A stretch of DNA of 30,695 nt, from positions 1-30,695 of IMG/VR virus record IMGVR_UViG_3300042507_004035; one strand, given 5' to 3'. Each line of letters starts with the position of its first letter. The stretch's first letter is position 1. The translations under genes were made by a program, and so were the position numbers. Below, piece after piece: positions 6,068-14,363 of this stretch. Source of the stretch: a virus. The notes beneath the pieces were generated by a model. The model worked only from the letters and a program-made list of their open reading frames with translations, was not told where the DNA came from and ran no database searches.

Positions 6068-6316
6068 TTACTCGTTACTAGACTTGTTTCCTCCTCTAAA
6101 ACCAGCAAACTTTTCAATTACATCAGGAAGAAAACTACCTAATGTAATGTACATGAACGCATCAAAAATATATTCATTCAGTTCTAATGCTTTACCCATG
6201 TAACCTGTAACAAGGTCAACTACAATGGCAGCTACCATTACTGCAAAAGATAAAAACCCAATTATAACTTTTTCGTTATAATCATTTGATTTCTTGAAAA
6301 TACTAAAAAATCCCAT
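6068..6316 (-). CDS. Two-helix holin-like membrane protein
   Basis: The 82-residue protein has a basic N-terminus, a strong membrane helix at about 18-38 (VIIGFLSFAVMVAAIVVDLV), a short loop, a second helix at about 48-66 and a charged tail. This is the size and shape of a class II holin. It is the first gene of the lysis module and ends 2 bases before the PAS gene, so the two are probably co-translated. With the holin at 3903-4328, this makes two holin-type genes around the endolysin; one may act as antiholin. Confidence 0.6.
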   Translation of the reverse strand: MGFFSIFKKSNDYNEKVIIGFLSFAVMVAAIVVDLVTGYMGKALELNEYIFDAFMYITLGSFLPDVIEKFAGFRGGNKSSNE

Positions 6317-6389
6317 ACGTAAATATTTAATTAAGTTAATAAAACTTAAAACCTATTAACGACAACTATTTCTAAGAACATAATTTACA

Positions 6390-6397
6390 ATAAATAT
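6390..6397 (-). promoter_or_regulatory. ATATTTAT motif before the lysis module
   Basis: Exact copy of the motif, 3 bases past the nrdA hairpin. The start codon it would serve is 74 bases away, the longest leader in the set. The 73 bases in between hold no gene that I can support. Confidence 0.35.
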
Positions 6398-6400
6398 GAA

Positions 6401-6423
6401 AAGCCCTGGAGTATCCAGGACTT
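6401..6423 (-). terminator. Hairpin terminator after nrdA
   Basis: AAGCCCTGGA-GTA-TCCAGGACTT is a ten-position stem with one mismatch and a three-base loop. T-rich sequence follows on the minus strand, and a T run also follows on the plus strand. It lies 26 bases after the nrdA stop and separates nucleotide metabolism from the lysis genes. Confidence 0.75.
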
Positions 6424-6448
6424 CTTTTTAAGAATTTTATATTATTAT

Positions 6449-8176
6449 TTAACCTTCACAGCTTACACAACTTTCAGCGGTACGTTGTAAATTATCTCCT
6501 CTTAACACTGATTCTGTTCTTAAGTAATATAAAGTTTTAATTCCTAAAGCATGTGCTTCTTTATGTACTGTGCTAATCCATTTAGGAGTATCATTAGGAT
6601 CAAATGATAAGTTTAAGGAAATTGCTTGATCAACATATTTTTGTCTAAGAGCATTTTGTCTTACAATTTCTAACTGATTAATTTCTTTAAAAGTTAAGAA
6701 TACTTCTTTTTCTTCATCTGATAAGATGTAATCAGGTAATCCTAATACTGAACCTTGATCCTTTAATATTTGATCCCAAACACTATCAATATTAAATCCT
6801 TTACTTTCTAATAATTTTTCTAATATTGGGTTTTTCTTAATAAATACTCCTTTAGCTGTTTTTAAATTAAAAACATTAGCAGGAATTGGTTCAATTGAAG
6901 GTGAAACACCTCCTGAGATATGAGCATTTGATACTGTTGGAGCTATAGCCATTAAATGTGTGTGACGTAATCCAGTTCCTTTACACCATTCAGGTTCACC
7001 ATATTCTAATGCTTGTGCTTTAGATGCTTTAATAGATTCTTGTTCAATAAAATCAAACATCATTCTAGTGTAAGTATCAGCTTGTATTCCAATAAATGGT
7101 AAATCTTTAGATTGTAAAAATGTATGCCATCCCAATACTCCTAAACCAATTGCTCTTCCTTTAGAGGCTGAACGTACTGTATTTTCAAAGAATTTAATAT
7201 GTTTTGCTCTATCAATAAATTCTTGTAATGCTCCTTCTAAAAACCAAGTAGATAACTCAGGTAATGTCATACCATTTTCAAACTTATAATCTTTCCATTC
7301 ATCCCATCTTGCTAAGTTTAATGAAGATAAGCAACAAATAAATGAGTGTAATTCATCTGTATAAAGTGCAATTTCAGAACAAATGTTCGTCATTGTTACT
7401 TTTAAATTATTGTTTTTGTAAGGTTGAGGATTAGTATTATTAATATTATCCTCAAACATAATATAAGGTTCACCAGTTTCTAAACGAGTTTTAAGAATTT
7501 CACCCCATAATTTTAATGCTTTAGGATCTCTTTCTTCAAGTCTATTCATAAATGCATCATCAACTACAACACATTGATGAAGATTTAAACATTGCCTATT
7601 GACATCACCTTTTGGTCTACGAATACTCATAAACTCTTCAATATCAGGATGATTAATACTTAAATTAACAGATGCTGCTCCTCTACGTACTGAGCCTTGA
7701 TTTGTTGCAAGAATTGTTGAATCAAATATTTTAGCCCAAGGTACTACACCTTCACTTACTCCATTATCTTTGATAGCTTTACCTCTACCTCTAATACGAG
7801 ATAAACCTACTCCTACTCCACCACCTTGTGAAGATAATCTCATTAATTCTGAATTAGAATGAGCGATTCCTTCAATAGAATCATCTACATCAATTCCGAA
7901 ACATGAAATTGGCATTCCTCTTTCAGTTCCCATATTTGAGAATACAGGTGATGCTAAACATAACCAATTTTTAACCATCGCTTCATAAAAGAATGGTTGT
8001 AAGTCTTTACGTTTTAATCTTCTTGCTGATGCTTTACTTACTCTTAAAAATGCTTTAAACATATCTTCTTCAGGTAGTAAATACCCTTTAGAGATAATAC
8101 TTAATGAAATTTCATCAGCCCATATTGGGTATTGTTTTCCTTTAACCCATGTACTTGTATCTACTTGTATACTCAT
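6449..8176 (-). CDS. nrdA: Class I ribonucleotide reductase large subunit
   Basis: NrdA reduces ribonucleoside diphosphates to deoxy forms for phage DNA synthesis. The active-site set is complete. Cys92 (PISCFG) and Cys281/282 are the candidate redox partners. N-x-C-x-E at 264-268 (NICSE) carries the thiyl-radical Cys266. A Tyr-Tyr pair near the end (TLYYLRTES) serves radical transfer, and the C-terminal shuttle pair is CVSC. At 575 residues it is well below the usual 700-800: it starts close to the catalytic barrel and lacks the N-terminal ATP-cone, so it should escape dATP shut-off. It follows nrdB by 13 bases and ends at a hairpin. Confidence 0.95.
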   Translation of the reverse strand: MSIQVDTSTWVKGKQYPIWADEISLSIISKGYLLPEEDMFKAFLRVSKASARRLKRKDLQPFFYEAMVKNWLCLASPVFSNMGTERGMPISCFGIDVDDSIEGIAHSNSELMRLSSQGGGVGVGLSRIRGRGKAIKDNGVSEGVVPWAKIFDSTILATNQGSVRRGAASVNLSINHPDIEEFMSIRRPKGDVNRQCLNLHQCVVVDDAFMNRLEERDPKALKLWGEILKTRLETGEPYIMFEDNINNTNPQPYKNNNLKVTMTNICSEIALYTDELHSFICCLSSLNLARWDEWKDYKFENGMTLPELSTWFLEGALQEFIDRAKHIKFFENTVRSASKGRAIGLGVLGWHTFLQSKDLPFIGIQADTYTRMMFDFIEQESIKASKAQALEYGEPEWCKGTGLRHTHLMAIAPTVSNAHISGGVSPSIEPIPANVFNLKTAKGVFIKKNPILEKLLESKGFNIDSVWDQILKDQGSVLGLPDYILSDEEKEVFLTFKEINQLEIVRQNALRQKYVDQAISLNLSFDPNDTPKWISTVHKEAHALGIKTLYYLRTESVLRGDNLQRTAESCVSCEG

Positions 8177-8189
8177 TTTAATTATTTAT

Positions 8190-9140
8190 TTATAAATTGT
8201 CCCAATCGGCTGTTGATTTTGCATAACTTGTTACTCTACCTGCGAAGAAATCTTGATGTGTTTTACCTGATGTTAAATGACCAAACCATTCCATTTGTTT
8301 TAATAAATTTGGATCAATATCATTATAAACTGCATGATAACCTAATTCAACTATTTTTTCATTTGCTCTAGCTTTAATAAAGTTTTTTAGTTGATCTTTA
8401 TTTAAACCTTCAATATCACCCATTTCAAAAGCCTTATCAATAAAATCAAATTCTAATTTTACAGATAAATGACAAGCTTCAGTTATTTTATTCCTTAAAT
8501 CATCTGTGTCTAATTCAGGATTTTCATTTAGTAATGTTCTAAATAACCAACATCCAGCTTTTGAATGTAATGATTCGTCTCTTACACTCCATTCTACAAT
8601 TTGTCCTGTACCTTTCATTAGGTTTCTTAGTTGAAAAGACATTAGTATAGCGAATGAAGAAAATAAGTTAACACCCTCTGTGAATGCTGAAAATATTGCT
8701 AAAGATTGCGCTTTTTCTTCTAATGTTTCATTAGGAGTATTTAACAATCTATCAATTTTAGCTGCTGATGCTTCGTCTTCTAAAAATGCTGCGAAATCTT
8801 CTAATCCTAATTCTTCATTTAAACGAGCATATGCTTGGGCATGTATGGCTTCAAAAGAACCAAATGTAGAAGTCATTGCTACTATTTCAGGTTTTGGAAA
8901 CCATTTAGATACATTTGATGACCAATAATCATTTACATGCACTTCAGTTTGAGCAAATGATTTTAAGATATTACCTATTAGGTTTTTTTCTTCTTCCGTT
9001 AGTTTTAATTTCCAATCATTTAAATCGGATGCTAATGGAACTTCATCTGCTAACCAATGTGCTCTTTGTTGATTTAAATAGAAATCAAATGCTTCTTGGT
9101 ATTCAAATGGTTTGTAATAATGACGAGGTGTTGTTAACAT
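8190..9140 (-). CDS. nrdB: Class I ribonucleotide reductase small subunit
   Basis: NrdB houses the di-iron centre and radical needed by NrdA. Metal ligands can be placed at Glu66 (AQTEVH), Glu97 and His100 (SFEAIH), Glu155 (TEGVNLF), and Glu189 and His192 (RDESLH). Tyr104, seven residues after Glu97, matches the radical tyrosine of class Ia enzymes. At 316 residues the length is typical of phage NrdB. It lies upstream of nrdA with a 13-base gap, so the two subunits are made from one message. The motif at 9169-9176 gives the pair its own possible promoter. Confidence 0.95.
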   Translation of the reverse strand: MLTTPRHYYKPFEYQEAFDFYLNQQRAHWLADEVPLASDLNDWKLKLTEEEKNLIGNILKSFAQTEVHVNDYWSSNVSKWFPKPEIVAMTSTFGSFEAIHAQAYARLNEELGLEDFAAFLEDEASAAKIDRLLNTPNETLEEKAQSLAIFSAFTEGVNLFSSFAILMSFQLRNLMKGTGQIVEWSVRDESLHSKAGCWLFRTLLNENPELDTDDLRNKITEACHLSVKLEFDFIDKAFEMGDIEGLNKDQLKNFIKARANEKIVELGYHAVYNDIDPNLLKQMEWFGHLTSGKTHQDFFAGRVTSYAKSTADWDNL

Positions 9141-9168
9141 AAATTTTTAAAATTTAAAAGACGTGGTT

Positions 9169-9176
9169 ATAAATAT
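9169..9176 (-). promoter_or_regulatory. ATATTTAT motif before nrdB
   Basis: Exact copy touching the last base of the helicase stop codon and ending 29 bases before the nrdB start. There is no hairpin here, so readthrough from the helicase gene is likely. Confidence 0.35.
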
Positions 9177-10558
9177 TATTCAGTATCAGTGTTTAAAGTA
9201 AAATTTTTAAATAAATTACTCATTGTGTTTTTCTCATTAGAAGTAATTCCTCCAAATTTAGATGCAGGAGCTTGTGGTTGGTTTTTGTAATCTTCAGTAT
9301 CATCATACTCTCCTAATACTTCAATATGACCACAAGAAGTATCAATATTAACATTGTAAGTCATACCATCAGGACCGTAACGATTCTTTTGAATATGCCA
9401 TCTTCCTGTACCTTCTGTTTTATCTTTCTTCAATCTTGATTGAGACATACCAAAATCTACAATGGCTTGTTTTTCATATGAACCTGCTGATTTATCACCT
9501 TCAACAATTTCATCTTTAGCACCTGCTCTATTTACTTGTGATACTGACCAAATAGGTAAGTTTAATTCTTTGGCTAAACCTTTAGTTCCATAATGTAAAT
9601 CATCAATTTCTTCCTTCTTTTCTTTACGGCGTGAAGGTGGTTTTAATAAATCAACATAATCAATTAAAATTAAATCAGGTGTAAAACCTAAATCCATTGT
9701 TTTCTGAATATGTGATTTGATAGTAGTTAAAGATGCTCCTTTAGACGGATATTCTTTAATGATAATATTATCATCATACTCTTCTAACATTTCTTTAATC
9801 TTATCTTGGTAATTGTGAACATCACTTACAGATATTCCTGTGTAATATGCATCATATCTTTTACCAACATAATCTTCACCTAATTCTAAAGTATAGTGAA
9901 TTACTTTATAACCTAATGAACCTGCAAATGCACCTAATGCTACTAAATCCCATGATTTACCACCACCAGGACCACCATAAATTAAACCATAATCACCACC
10001 ACCTAATCCACCTTGAAGTAATGTATTTAATACAGCCCAAGGCGTAGGCACTACTTTTCTACTTGATTCTCTATAACGAGATTCAACATCTTTTTTATAC
10101 TCGTGACCTAAATTTTTATCAGCACCTGCTTTTAAAGCATTATCAATTAATAATCGAATATCATCATAATGACCATTTTTTAATAAATCTACTGAGTCTA
10201 ATAAAGCATTTTTTAATAATTGGTTTTTACAGAAATTAGCAAATTCCTCTTCAACATATTCTTGATCATCATATTGAGTAGTGTAAATTAATTTTAATTG
10301 TTCTTTTACAGCTGTTTGTAAAATATCATTGTCTATCTTCTTAACTTCAATTTTTAGAGTGTCTAAGGTAGTTGTACAGTGATATGAATCAAAAAATCTT
10401 AAGAGCTCAGTTAGAATCCATTTATGGCCGGGGTGTGGAAAGTATTCTTCATCTATGATATCTCTCACGTTCAATAAAAATACTTTATTTTTTAATAAAG
10501 CACTAATTACTTTTAATTGGAAAGTAGGTCCATACTCTTCGAGTTTTTGTAATGTCAT
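9176..10558 (-). CDS. Replicative DnaB-type helicase
   Basis: This is a 460-residue hexameric 5'-3' helicase of the DnaB/T4 gp41 group. The N-terminal helical domain (1-150) is followed by a RecA-like motor. The Walker A loop GGPGGGKS is at 195-202, the motif HYTLELGE at about 221-228 holds the catalytic glutamate, and Walker B is LILID, ending at Asp300. The region after SAGSYEKQAIVDFG fits DnaB motif 4. It would unwind the fork for the family A polymerase. The gene lies downstream of the HNH endonuclease gene, 30 bases away. No primase is visible in the window. Confidence 0.92.
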   Translation of the reverse strand: MTLQKLEEYGPTFQLKVISALLKNKVFLLNVRDIIDEEYFPHPGHKWILTELLRFFDSYHCTTTLDTLKIEVKKIDNDILQTAVKEQLKLIYTTQYDDQEYVEEEFANFCKNQLLKNALLDSVDLLKNGHYDDIRLLIDNALKAGADKNLGHEYKKDVESRYRESSRKVVPTPWAVLNTLLQGGLGGGDYGLIYGGPGGGKSWDLVALGAFAGSLGYKVIHYTLELGEDYVGKRYDAYYTGISVSDVHNYQDKIKEMLEEYDDNIIIKEYPSKGASLTTIKSHIQKTMDLGFTPDLILIDYVDLLKPPSRRKEKKEEIDDLHYGTKGLAKELNLPIWSVSQVNRAGAKDEIVEGDKSAGSYEKQAIVDFGMSQSRLKKDKTEGTGRWHIQKNRYGPDGMTYNVNIDTSCGHIEVLGEYDDTEDYKNQPQAPASKFGGITSNEKNTMSNLFKNFTLNTDTE

Positions 10559-10588
10559 AACTTATTTTTATTTTATGTAATATATAAA

Positions 10589-11275
10589 CTATTCTTGGTA
10601 TCTCCAAATAAAACCTCCACTAGTTTTACAGTCCCCGCATAATACACTTGCTATACTTTTAGCTCCTGTAATTTTTTTAGCTTCATTTATTGATATAAAA
10701 GAATTTAATATTTGGAAGGTTTTAGGGCATATCTGTTCAACATGACGGGTATTATAGGATTTACCAATTTTACCTTTACTAATTTTATCTCCCCAAGTAA
10801 TTTTTCTAGGTATCCCAGTTTTACTTTTACTAATTTTATCACCCCAGGTTACTACTCTTCCCAATTTACTTTCCTTCATTTTATCTTTAGATTCTTGAGA
10901 ATAATTAAATCCTAATTTCATCCCAGTTTTGGATCTCATTTCATCTGTAAATTTAAATCCAGTATGAATCTTAATAAAATTTAATCTAGTTCTTTCATAT
11001 AAACGTGAACTAGGAGTAAAATCACTATTTATAGACTTATGTTTACCATTAGCCATACACCATAAAGCATATTTTAATTTACTTTCTTTAGGATAAATTT
11101 CACAAAGTAATATATGACATAAAAAATGTTCTCTTGCTGTTAATTCTACTAGGTTTTCTTTATTATTACTTCCTCCTAAACATTTAGGAATAATATGATG
11201 TTTTTCTTTATAACCTTCTAAAATTCTATTTTGTGCTCTTTTTACTAATTGGTTGTAAATTCTTTGATAATCCAT
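10589..11275 (-). CDS. HNH homing endonuclease
   Basis: I place the start at ATG 11275; the in-frame TTG at 11281 is less likely. The HNH core is at the N-terminus (EKHHIIPKCLGGSN...NLVELTAREHFLCHIL), with the two histidines and the Asn/His metal site. Then come NUMOD3-type DNA-binding repeats (SQESKDKMKESKLG, and GDKISKSKTG and GDKISKGKIG), and a C-terminal NUMOD1-like helix-turn-helix (about 185-228). This selfish, free-standing gene sits between the exonuclease and helicase genes with its own upstream motif, the usual niche for such elements in T4-like phages. Its target is probably in or near a replication gene of related phages lacking it. Confidence 0.88.
   Translation of the reverse strand: MDYQRIYNQLVKRAQNRILEGYKEKHHIIPKCLGGSNNKENLVELTAREHFLCHILLCEIYPKESKLKYALWCMANGKHKSINSDFTPSSRLYERTRLNFIKIHTGFKFTDEMRSKTGMKLGFNYSQESKDKMKESKLGRVVTWGDKISKSKTGIPRKITWGDKISKGKIGKSYNTRHVEQICPKTFQILNSFISINEAKKITGAKSIASVLCGDCKTSGGFIWRYQE
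10764..10851. repeat. Imperfect direct repeat within the HNH gene
   Basis: Two copies of about 37 bases (10764-10800 and 10814-10851) encode the duplicated NUMOD3 unit TWGDKISK(S/G)K(T/I)G. Differences are mainly at silent or conservative positions. It looks like a recent in-frame duplication that lengthens the DNA-binding tail. Confidence 0.6.
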
Positions 11276-11295
11276 AATCAAGTTTTTATTCGATT

Positions 11296-11303
11296 ATAAA
11301 TAT
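11296..11303 (-). promoter_or_regulatory. ATATTTAT motif before the HNH gene
   Basis: Exact copy 21 bases before the HNH ATG and 28 bases after the exonuclease stop, with no hairpin. It suggests the homing gene can be expressed separately from its neighbours. Confidence 0.35.
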
Positions 11304-11330
11304 TATGGTATGGTATTTATCAATGAAAAC

Positions 11331-12359
11331 TTATTTTTTATGTTTATACTTAGTAAGATATGAAAAATTATTTGAGATCCAAAACTCTATATTAGGAGAG
11401 ATTTGAATTTCTAGCAAATCTGATTGATGTAACTGTAAGAATCTTGTTTGATTTAAGACATAAGGTTCTTCTTCAATTAAATTTTCAAGTACTTTAGTAT
11501 CATAGTCAGGCATATTGGGATTTGCTAGTGACATTAGTTTCTCGTTGATTTCTAACTGTTTTCTAAACAAGTAAACATTGCCATAAAGCCCATTTACTTC
11601 ACTATTATCATATCCTTTTTGAATAATTTCATTTAAAGGTACTTGTCTATCCTCTGTAATTTCAGGAAATAATTTATATAACTTTTTAGGACCTAAACCT
11701 TTAACACCAGGTAAATTATCTGATGTATCTCCCATCAATACTTTATAATTAATAAAATTTTGAGGCCATAATCCGTACTCATCAAACACTTCTTTAGGAC
11801 CATAGAATTTTTTCTTAATTGGTGAGTATACTTGTACTGTGTCACTACATAATTGTAAAAAATCCTGATCTGCAGACATTATAATTGATGAATCAAATTT
11901 AGGAGCTAGATAACCTATAATATCATCTGCTTCTAATTTATCCCTTGTTATAATGTTTATAGGTAATGTTTTTAAATAATCAACTAATCTTAACATTTGT
12001 TGAGATAATGAAGCTGATTCTTCCTCTAAATTATCAAATGAAGACCAATTTGTTACTCTTTTTAACTTACGATTGGCTTTATAATCAGAGTATAAATTTT
12101 TTCTACTTGTAGTATTTCCTTCACCATCAAAAACACATATTACTCTTGTAGGTTGTACTAGATTAACTACATAAGCTAATGATCTTAAAAATCCAACCAT
12201 ACCCCCTATTTGAGTTCCTTGGGTATTTGTACTGTTTATAACAGCGAATGATCTTAAAAAAGTATTCATACTATCGACAAGTAAGACCCTACTATTTAAA
12301 TGCAGGGCCTCGCTAGTTGAATCTTCTTTTATATTATCTAAAAGATCTTTATAATTCAT
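11331..12359 (-). CDS. 5'-3' exonuclease / RNase H (FEN-like)
   Basis: This 342-residue protein belongs to the PIN/FEN nuclease group that includes T4 RNase H and the Pol I 5' nuclease. Metal-binding acidic residues are in place: Asp29 (LLVDSMN), Asp78 (VFDGEG), Glu143/Asp145/Asp146 (EADD), Asp164/Asp166 (ADQD) and Asp211/Asp214 (DTSD). A helix-hairpin-helix follows (LPGVKGLGPKK). It would remove RNA primers and 5' flaps at the fork. Its presence as a separate gene fits the short polymerase, which has no 5' nuclease domain. The start is 2 bases after the uvsX stop. Confidence 0.92.
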   Translation of the reverse strand: MNYKDLLDNIKEDSTSEALHLNSRVLLVDSMNTFLRSFAVINSTNTQGTQIGGMVGFLRSLAYVVNLVQPTRVICVFDGEGNTTSRKNLYSDYKANRKLKRVTNWSSFDNLEEESASLSQQMLRLVDYLKTLPINIITRDKLEADDIIGYLAPKFDSSIIMSADQDFLQLCSDTVQVYSPIKKKFYGPKEVFDEYGLWPQNFINYKVLMGDTSDNLPGVKGLGPKKLYKLFPEITEDRQVPLNEIIQKGYDNSEVNGLYGNVYLFRKQLEINEKLMSLANPNMPDYDTKVLENLIEEEPYVLNQTRFLQLHQSDLLEIQISPNIEFWISNNFSYLTKYKHKK

Positions 12360-12361
12360 AA

Positions 12362-13432
12362 TTAAATTTCTGATGTATCTATTCCAACAAAATCTGTATT
12401 TTCTTCTTCAACAATATCAAAATCATCACTACCTAAAATGCTAGCCCAATTTTTAGAATGTTCTTTTTTATACTTGTTTATCTCGTTAGGTGAATTTTTA
12501 ATAAACCCATGAGCTGTACTTATAATAGTACCTTTAGCTGTTACTCCAGTTACGTGATTTTTATCACAAGATATTTTAGTTTTTAATGCAAACTCAATTT
12601 CCTTACCATTTTTAGTAGCTTTAACTTTTTGAGTACCAGGACTAGTTACATTACCAAAAGTAATAATGAATGAAGCATCAAAAAACATACTATCACCGTT
12701 TTTATTACGTAATTTAGGCTGAGCCATTGGCATTAAAGCGGGTTCAACCCATACTTTATTTACACAAAGCATTGTATTAGTATAAGGTTGTGATTCCTTA
12801 CGAGACATTACAATTCTTTGATTAATAAAATTACTAAACTGTTGAGACATTGCTCCAGCATTCCACATAGGACTGTTTGAATTCTTTTCTAATGACATTT
12901 GACAAGGAATAGAACCAATTGAATCCCATAAGAATAATAAGTCATAAGGTAAATTTCCTTTTTTCTGTTCATCTAATAAATCTGCAATAAATGCAGCTAC
13001 ATCTTCAATTGATTGAAGTTGTTCTCTATCAGCGTATAGAAAAAATCCAGCATATTCTTTATTACCATCTGCATCAGTAGTTTCACCTAAATCAAATCCC
13101 ATTGCAGACCAATGTTCCCAACTGTGTTTCATCTCAGTAATTATAATAACTGGGAGTATGCCTGTTTTTTGTGCTTCAATAGCAGCCTCAATTAATAAGG
13201 TTGTTTTACCTGTATTACTATGACCTCTTACTAATGAAATGTGTCCTTTAGGAATACCAGGCATTTCTAAAGTTTCAGCAACAGGTTCAGTAAATTTAAT
13301 CCACGCTTGTGGTTTAAAATTAGATGCACCTTGCCCTAAATTTTTACCTTTTTTGAACTTATCAAGTGAGAAAGTTCCAGTAACGGCCTTTCCGACTTTG
13401 CCGGAAAGGCTTTCTTCTTTTTTACTGGCCAT
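12362..13432 (-). CDS. uvsX: UvsX-like RecA recombinase
   Basis: A 356-residue RecA-fold ATPase with Walker A GHSNTGKT at 70-77 and Walker B LLFLWD ending at Asp170. Catalytic Glu100 is in IIITE, and the basic N-terminal 30 residues could serve in filament contacts or DNA binding. It should pair homologous strands for recombination-dependent replication and repair, working with the gp32-like protein encoded just upstream. The gap to the ssb gene is 7 bases and to the exonuclease gene 2 bases, so the three form one operon. No UvsY or UvsW is visible in the window. Confidence 0.9.
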   Translation of the reverse strand: MASKKEESLSGKVGKAVTGTFSLDKFKKGKNLGQGASNFKPQAWIKFTEPVAETLEMPGIPKGHISLVRGHSNTGKTTLLIEAAIEAQKTGILPVIIITEMKHSWEHWSAMGFDLGETTDADGNKEYAGFFLYADREQLQSIEDVAAFIADLLDEQKKGNLPYDLLFLWDSIGSIPCQMSLEKNSNSPMWNAGAMSQQFSNFINQRIVMSRKESQPYTNTMLCVNKVWVEPALMPMAQPKLRNKNGDSMFFDASFIITFGNVTSPGTQKVKATKNGKEIEFALKTKISCDKNHVTGVTAKGTIISTAHGFIKNSPNEINKYKKEHSKNWASILGSDDFDIVEEENTDFVGIDTSEI

Positions 13433-13439
13433 AAATTAA

Positions 13440-14285
13440 TTATTCTTTGTTAAATAAATCCTCAAACTCATCTACTGTTGGAATTTCCTTTTTAGGAGCA
13501 AATGCCTTATTTGATTGTGATTTAGTATCTAATTCAAATTTAGATTCTATAGGACCTGGTGAGTCAAATTCAGTAGCAGGACCATCCATGATACTTCCTT
13601 CTTCTTTAACTTCTTCTTCAGGATTTAACCATTCAGCTAGGAATTGTTTAATCTCATCAAAAGTATATTTTTTAGAGAATGAAGTTGGGTCTGGTTGAGT
13701 TCCTAAATACTTAGTTAATTCATCATTATCATTACATAATGGTGAAGTTTTAAGAGCAGGCATAATACGTGATTTGTTGTAATCAGTTCCTGTAGTTTCA
13801 GGGCCTACTGTTTCAACTTTCATGTCTCTACCTTCCATTACATCTGTAAAGTCTCCAATATCTTCATCAGCAGCTAATGATAGTAATGATTGGTAAATTT
13901 CTTTACCAAATTCCCATAAACGAACTCCTTTGTCTTCTTCACCTCTAACAACAACAGGCGCGAAAACTCTCATTTTTGGTTCAAGTTTTTTAGCTAATTT
14001 CCAGTTTTCAGGTTCTTTAGTTTTACGAAGTTCTTTCGCAAATTCGATAATTGGATCTTTTTCACCAAAGTTTGAAGGTGAAATAATTGTTCTTTTACCA
14101 ATACCATAATGGAAATATAATTCTCTAAATGGATTTTCTTGGTTAAATTTTGAAGGTACAAACCTTACTAAGGCTTTCCCAACAGGTGGTTTCCAAAAGC
14201 TAAGTGCTTTATCGTTTGTTTTTTGTCCTCCTCCTTTAGGGGCAGACAATTCATTAAGCTTGTTTTGAATCAAGTCTAAATTCAT
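13440..14285 (-). CDS. gp32-like single-stranded DNA-binding protein
   Basis: The 281-residue protein has the layout of T4 gp32: an N-terminal segment for cooperative binding, a central OB core starting near FWKPPVGKALVRFVP, and an acidic C-terminal tail (VDEFEDLFNKE) for binding replication partners. The zinc-binding His/Cys cluster of T4 gp32 is absent; the matching region (YFHYGIGKRTIISPSNFG) has no cysteine. It coats unwound strands and loads onto the recombinase and helicase pathways. It is the first gene of the ssb-uvsX-exonuclease operon, downstream of a hairpin and motif. Confidence 0.85.
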   Translation of the reverse strand: MNLDLIQNKLNELSAPKGGGQKTNDKALSFWKPPVGKALVRFVPSKFNQENPFRELYFHYGIGKRTIISPSNFGEKDPIIEFAKELRKTKEPENWKLAKKLEPKMRVFAPVVVRGEEDKGVRLWEFGKEIYQSLLSLAADEDIGDFTDVMEGRDMKVETVGPETTGTDYNKSRIMPALKTSPLCNDNDELTKYLGTQPDPTSFSKKYTFDEIKQFLAEWLNPEEEVKEEGSIMDGPATEFDSPGPIESKFELDTKSQSNKAFAPKKEIPTVDEFEDLFNKE

Positions 14286-14325
14286 AACTTTTTTAAATTT
14301 AAAATGTTAAAACTAATTTGTATTC

Positions 14326-14333
14326 GTAAATAT
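14326..14333 (-). promoter_or_regulatory. ATATTTAC motif before the ssb operon
   Basis: One-base variant of the motif, 5 bases past the hairpin at 14339-14355 and 41 bases before the ssb start. Confidence 0.35.
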
Positions 14334-14338
14334 AATAA

Positions 14339-14355
14339 GGCTTCTTAAAGAAGCC
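14339..14355 (-). terminator. Hairpin terminator before the ssb operon
   Basis: GGCTTC-TTAAA-GAAGCC, extendable by two A-T pairs, lies 8 bases after the stop of the 156-residue gene. It separates that gene from the ssb-uvsX operon. Confidence 0.7.
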
Positions 14356-14363
14356 AAATGTTT

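Noticed and set aside
8680-9142. Two plus-strand frames opposite nrdB
   Set aside because: They are antisense to a clear NrdB with full catalytic residues, and every supported gene is on the minus strand.
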